This document shows positions 5,985-8,222 of a stretch of DNA of 8,222 nucleotides, one piece after another. Origin of the DNA: an uncultured Eubacteriales bacterium. GTDB lineage: Bacteria > Bacillota > Clostridia > Oscillospirales > Oscillospiraceae. The DNA is taken from positions 1 to 8,222 of the forward strand of contig URKW01000085.1 in the NCBI GenBank assembly GCA_900548615.1. The letters are read 5' to 3'. The position numbers and the translations under genes were made by a program. Under the pieces are notes generated by a model. That model saw only the letters and a list, made by a program, of their open reading frames with translations. It did not search any database and was not told the DNA's origin. Every line of letters begins with the position of its first letter. Position 1 is the first letter of the stretch.

Positions 5985-6963
5985 GCGGGAGGCACAGGAT
6001 GCTCAGTGAACGCGCAGTTCTTGTCCGTGTGCTGACGACACGGACACCCTCCTGCTCCAGTACCGCGGCGTACTTTACCAACCGCTTGGACAGCACGCTG
6101 GGCGTCAGCTTTTCACCGGTCTGTGCTTCCAGCCGCTCACTCAATTCCGTGGCCGTTCCCTCGAAGCTGCCCAGCGTGTGTAAGAACGCAGAGAGGGAAA
6201 GTGCCTCCGGATCGACATGGATGTGCTCTGCTTCCACCGGCGCTGTCAGCGTCCAGACAAAGTTGGCTTTGTCAAATTTCAGCGACAGCTCCATGTGCTC
6301 GATGTCACGTCCCATGCAGGCCAGCGTTGCTTCGCTGCATCCACGCTTGTGTGCTTCCAGCACAAAATTGTTGTCGGCAGCACCACTGATGCCTGTCGTA
6401 CCGGAGATCTTGTCCATAGGATCGTCGGCCTGCTGCTTCCGCGTGTGATGTACTAACAGCAGAGAAATGCTGTGCTTGTCGGCGATCGCTTTCAGCGCAG
6501 TGACATCACGGTAGTCGCTGGCGTAGGGAGGGCCGGTGTCGTTGCCGTCGCGGATGCGCTGGAAGGTATCAATGACCACCAGCGACGTGTCGGGGTGCTG
6601 TGCGAGAAAGTTGGTGAGCTGTTCCTGCAAGCCTGAATAGAGCCCCGCGGCGATGGTGGCGAAGTGCAGCGTTTCCGGCGCGTCATCCGTGATCTGAAAC
6701 AGACGATTCTGGATGCGGGTGAAGTTGTCCTCCAGACAGAGATAGAGCACCGTGCCGCCGTGTGTGGCGAGGCCCCAGACGCTTTCGCCCTTTGCAACTT
6801 GTAGACACAGCCACAGCGCCAGCCACGATTTGCCGATCTTGGATGACCCTGCGAGGACGTTTACTCCCTGCGGCAGCAGCCGGTCTATGACGAACCGGAG
6901 GGGTGGCAGCGACGTGGACATAAGCGTGTCCGCGTCAATGGTGTAGAGATGTTGGTGATCCAT
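5950..6963 (-). CDS. RepA/RecA-like AAA family ATPase of the mobile element
   Basis: The ATG at 6963 follows AAGGAG (6976-6981) by 12 nt and gives 337 residues. An upstream TTG at 6975 abuts that site and is unlikely. The RecA-like core shows Walker A GSSKIGKS (39-46), LCLEDN with the likely catalytic glutamate-aspartate pair (75-80), Walker B SLVVIDTF (127-134), and LLVHHTRK (169-176). A GTTGISGAADN segment (188-198) is typical of RepA-like helicases (AAA_25 type, RSF1010 RepA relatives). Residues about 255-325 look like a winged-helix DNA-binding domain (TATELSERLEAQTG, then VLSKRLVKYAAVLEQEGVRVV). The likely role is a replicative helicase or loader for the excised element. The extreme C-terminus, DGSDGSDGKK, is encoded by the 9-bp repeat array, so the gene end doubles as a DNA site. 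It is divergent from the DUF6076-like gene, with a 137-bp shared control region. Confidence 0.85.
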   Translation of the reverse strand: MDHQHLYTIDADTLMSTSLPPLRFVIDRLLPQGVNVLAGSSKIGKSWLALWLCLQVAKGESVWGLATHGGTVLYLCLEDNFTRIQNRLFQITDDAPETLHFATIAAGLYSGLQEQLTNFLAQHPDTSLVVIDTFQRIRDGNDTGPPYASDYRDVTALKAIADKHSISLLLVHHTRKQQADDPMDKISGTTGISGAADNNFVLEAHKRGCSEATLACMGRDIEHMELSLKFDKANFVWTLTAPVEAEHIHVDPEALSLSAFLHTLGSFEGTATELSERLEAQTGEKLTPSVLSKRLVKYAAVLEQEGVRVVSTRTRTARSLSILCLPRDGSDGSDGKK

Positions 6964-6982
6964 GTTGTATATCAACTCCTTC

Positions 6983-7011
6983 TTGGATTATTTTCCGGGG
7001 TGTGATATACT
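6983..7011 (+). promoter_or_regulatory. Sigma-A promoter for the DUF6076-like gene
   Basis: TTGGAT (6983-6988) and TATACT (7006-7011) are separated by 17 bp, and a TG at 7003-7004 gives an extended -10 element. Transcription would start near 7018, upstream of the palindrome at 7045-7076. This is the best promoter in the window. No equally clear promoter was found for the divergent ATPase gene. Confidence 0.7.
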
Positions 7012-7044
7012 GTAACAGAAGAAAAAAACTGTTCTGAATCTCAA

Positions 7045-7076
7045 AGTGACTTTTGCCAAAATCGAGAAAAGTCACT
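7045..7076. promoter_or_regulatory. Perfect 10-bp inverted repeat, operator-like, in the divergent control region
   Basis: AGTGACTTTT (7045-7054) and AAAAGTCACT (7067-7076) are perfect inverted copies with a 12-nt spacer, so the half-site centres are 22 bp apart, about two helical turns. The site lies between the promoter and the Shine-Dalgarno of the DUF6076-like gene. It could be a repressor operator or an mRNA hairpin. Its core GTGAC is shared with the repeat array at 5903-5984. Confidence 0.6.
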
Positions 7077-7100
7077 CCCGCTGTTCAACAGGAGGTCGTT

Positions 7101-8066
7101 ATGCTGGAAGGACTTTACATATCCATACTTCCCAATGGCGACGTGGAGCGGACACTTGTGACGCCTTCCGGAACGATGGTGTTAGAAAAGACGACGATTG
7201 CGGATGAGCTCATCCTCTTTTCTGAGCTGTGCTTTGACCCGTATAGTGAGGTCGGAAAGTATCTGGCGACCATTGCGATGTACCTCCCCTCGCCATCTGA
7301 ACACACCTATACGCAGGAGGAGATCAACGCCTATGAGCTGTTCTGCGATGTGACGGAAGATCTGGTCGACACACTGACAGAGGAGAATCCGCTGTCTGGC
7401 ACGTTGCTGGCAACGCTGCTTTTTCACGGTGTGCTTCGCCCCGATTGGCGAGACCTTGCTACCGCCGATGATACCAAAGCAGGGGTACTGCAGGCTATTG
7501 TCGATCCGATGTGGTTCCATTTTCAGCTGAACGATGTGTTCTTCTCCATGCTGGACGGTAAGGAATTTGACGCAGGCGAGAAGTTTCCGTACTTGAAAGA
7601 GTGCTATGTTACGCAGATGGTATCACTGGGCGAGGAACTGACCACACAATATGTTTTCGCTTCAGAGTCGAACTATCTCGCCTTTTTGCTGATCCATTTC
7701 ATCATGGCAAAGCCACGGCTGCAAATGTGTCAGTGCTGCGGCCGGTATTTTATCCCGAAAACAAAACAGCGGACACTGTACTGCGACCGCATCTTCAAGG
7801 ATGATCGTACCTGCAAGCAGGTCGCGCCGAAGCTGAAGCATCAGATCGCAGCCATGAACCATACCGTCATCCAGACCTTTGACCGGGCCAAGCGGCGAAT
7901 GTATAAGCGCTATGAACGGGCATTGGAGGGAAAGGCCTTGTCAGAAAAAGATCTGACGTTATTTGAATACTATGAGTGGCTACAAGCCGCCACCAAGGCC
8001 AGAGACGCCTGCCTGTATGGCAAGCTGTCTCAGGAGGAAGCGCTGCGGATTATTGATGTACCATAA
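7101..8066 (+). CDS. DUF6076-like protein with a C-terminal zinc-finger motif
   Basis: The start is ATG 7101, 5 nt after AGGAGG (7090-7095), giving 321 residues. An upstream in-frame TTG at 7053 lies inside the palindrome and has no ribosome binding site. The N-terminal two thirds are acidic and mostly helical, with no known catalytic motif. Residues 210-238 hold a zinc-binding pattern, CxxC-GRYF, then YCDRIF, then C (Cys210, Cys213, Cys228, Cys238), followed by a basic helical segment (FDRAKRRMYKRYERA, 260-274). This matches my recollection of DUF6076 proteins, frequent in Clostridia; their function is unknown. The finger and basic stretch suggest nucleic-acid binding, possibly regulatory. 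It is transcribed divergently from the ATPase, has its own promoter and operator-like palindrome, and ends in a strong terminator, so it looks like an independently controlled single gene. Confidence 0.75.
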   Translation: MLEGLYISILPNGDVERTLVTPSGTMVLEKTTIADELILFSELCFDPYSEVGKYLATIAMYLPSPSEHTYTQEEINAYELFCDVTEDLVDTLTEENPLSGTLLATLLFHGVLRPDWRDLATADDTKAGVLQAIVDPMWFHFQLNDVFFSMLDGKEFDAGEKFPYLKECYVTQMVSLGEELTTQYVFASESNYLAFLLIHFIMAKPRLQMCQCCGRYFIPKTKQRTLYCDRIFKDDRTCKQVAPKLKHQIAAMNHTVIQTFDRAKRRMYKRYERALEGKALSEKDLTLFEYYEWLQAATKARDACLYGKLSQEEALRIIDVP

Positions 8067-8128
8067 GAGATAGAGGGTGAGCAGGCCATGGGTCTGCTCA
8101 CCCTCTATCTCTTATGGTTGATCTTTTT
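8060..8128 (+). terminator. Rho-independent terminator with a perfect 25-bp stem
   Basis: Bases 8060-8084 are the exact reverse complement of 8094-8118, with a 9-nt loop, and a T run (8124-8128) follows. The left arm begins inside the last codons and includes the stop codon of the DUF6076-like gene. The T tract is present only on the right side, so it acts mainly on rightward transcripts. The stem is unusually long for an intrinsic terminator. Confidence 0.8.
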
Positions 8129-8222
8129 CCTGATGAAAAACTAAATTGTGCTATTCTATGCCTTTCATACTAATTCTTAATTAAAAACTTTAATTATCCA
8201 ATCTCTGCCGGTAATGCTGGAA
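8129..8222. other. AT-rich gene-free window end
   Basis: The last 94 bases are clearly AT-richer than the rest, with runs such as CTTAATTAAAAACTTTAATTA around 8177-8197. No start site, hairpin or coding frame of note was found. It may be the upstream region of a gene beyond the window. Confidence 0.5.

Larger units (their letters stand above)
2830..8222. mobile_element. Integrative mobile element, left part; right end beyond the window
   Basis: A large serine recombinase at the left edge, a small overlapping companion gene, a ribbon-helix-helix-like protein, a RepA/RecA-like ATPase with repeat arrays, and a DUF6076-like protein form a typical accessory module of a Tn4451-like or integrative mobilizable element. 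The left edge is placed between the palindromic repeat (ending 2825) and the recombinase stop codon (2968), because serine recombinase genes usually abut the attachment site; the exact base is unknown. No relaxase, type IV secretion gene, resistance gene or second attachment site is visible. The right limit given is only the end of the window. DNA after about 8120 becomes markedly AT-rich. Confidence 0.55.

Noticed and set aside
2886..7050. The 9-mer CAAAGTGAC at 2886-2894, 5376-5384 and 7042-7050 as a shared recombinase or regulator site
   Set aside because: The middle copy lies inside coding sequence and the flanks do not match, so chance sharing is likely; not strong enough to call direct-repeat attachment sites.
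2862..8170. Similarity between 2862-2878 (ATTCTGGCATCTTTCAT) and 8153-8168 (ATTCTATGCCTTTCAT) as left and right element ends
   Set aside because: The match needs a gap and mismatches, and the right copy sits in AT-rich DNA where such matches arise easily.

Overview
The window looks like a spore-forming, high-GC gut Firmicute of the Oscillospiraceae/Ruminococcaceae type (inference). Three things point there: the end of a spore maturation gene (spmB-like), strong Shine-Dalgarno sequences with occasional TTG starts, and a composite palindromic intergenic repeat of a kind I recognise from that group. No rRNA, tRNA or CRISPR array was seen.

Left part (1-2692, + strand) is ordinary chromosome. The 3' end of a SpmB-like gene is followed by a promoter, a leader with a hairpin, and a two-gene unit. 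The first gene encodes a polytopic membrane protein with two DUF1538 repeats. The second encodes a protein made of two PII-like halves. The pairing suggests a membrane transporter or channel controlled by a PII-type sensor, as in Amt/GlnK or SbtA/SbtB, but the substrate is unknown. The junction between the PII halves carries its own Shine-Dalgarno and ATG, so a single-domain PII could also be made.

The junction (2693-2967) has no gene. It holds a roughly 128-bp composite palindrome, a small inverted repeat that could be an attachment site, and a rightward hairpin with a T tract.

The right part (from about 2830 to beyond the window end) is a mobile-element module. On the minus strand, in transcription order, lie a RepA/RecA-like AAA ATPase, an array of 9-bp phased repeats in two opposed blocks, a hairpin-rich GC-rich stretch, a ribbon-helix-helix-like protein, a small protein overlapping it, and a large serine recombinase of the TnpX/DUF4368 type. 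The ATPase, repeats, structured DNA and small DNA-binding protein together look like a replication or mobilisation control region. The recombinase would carry out excision and integration. Divergently, on the + strand, a DUF6076-like zinc-finger protein follows a good promoter and a perfect 10-bp operator-like palindrome, and ends in a perfect 25-bp inverted-repeat terminator. No relaxase, conjugation gene, cargo gene or second element end is visible, so the element appears cut by the right edge of the window.
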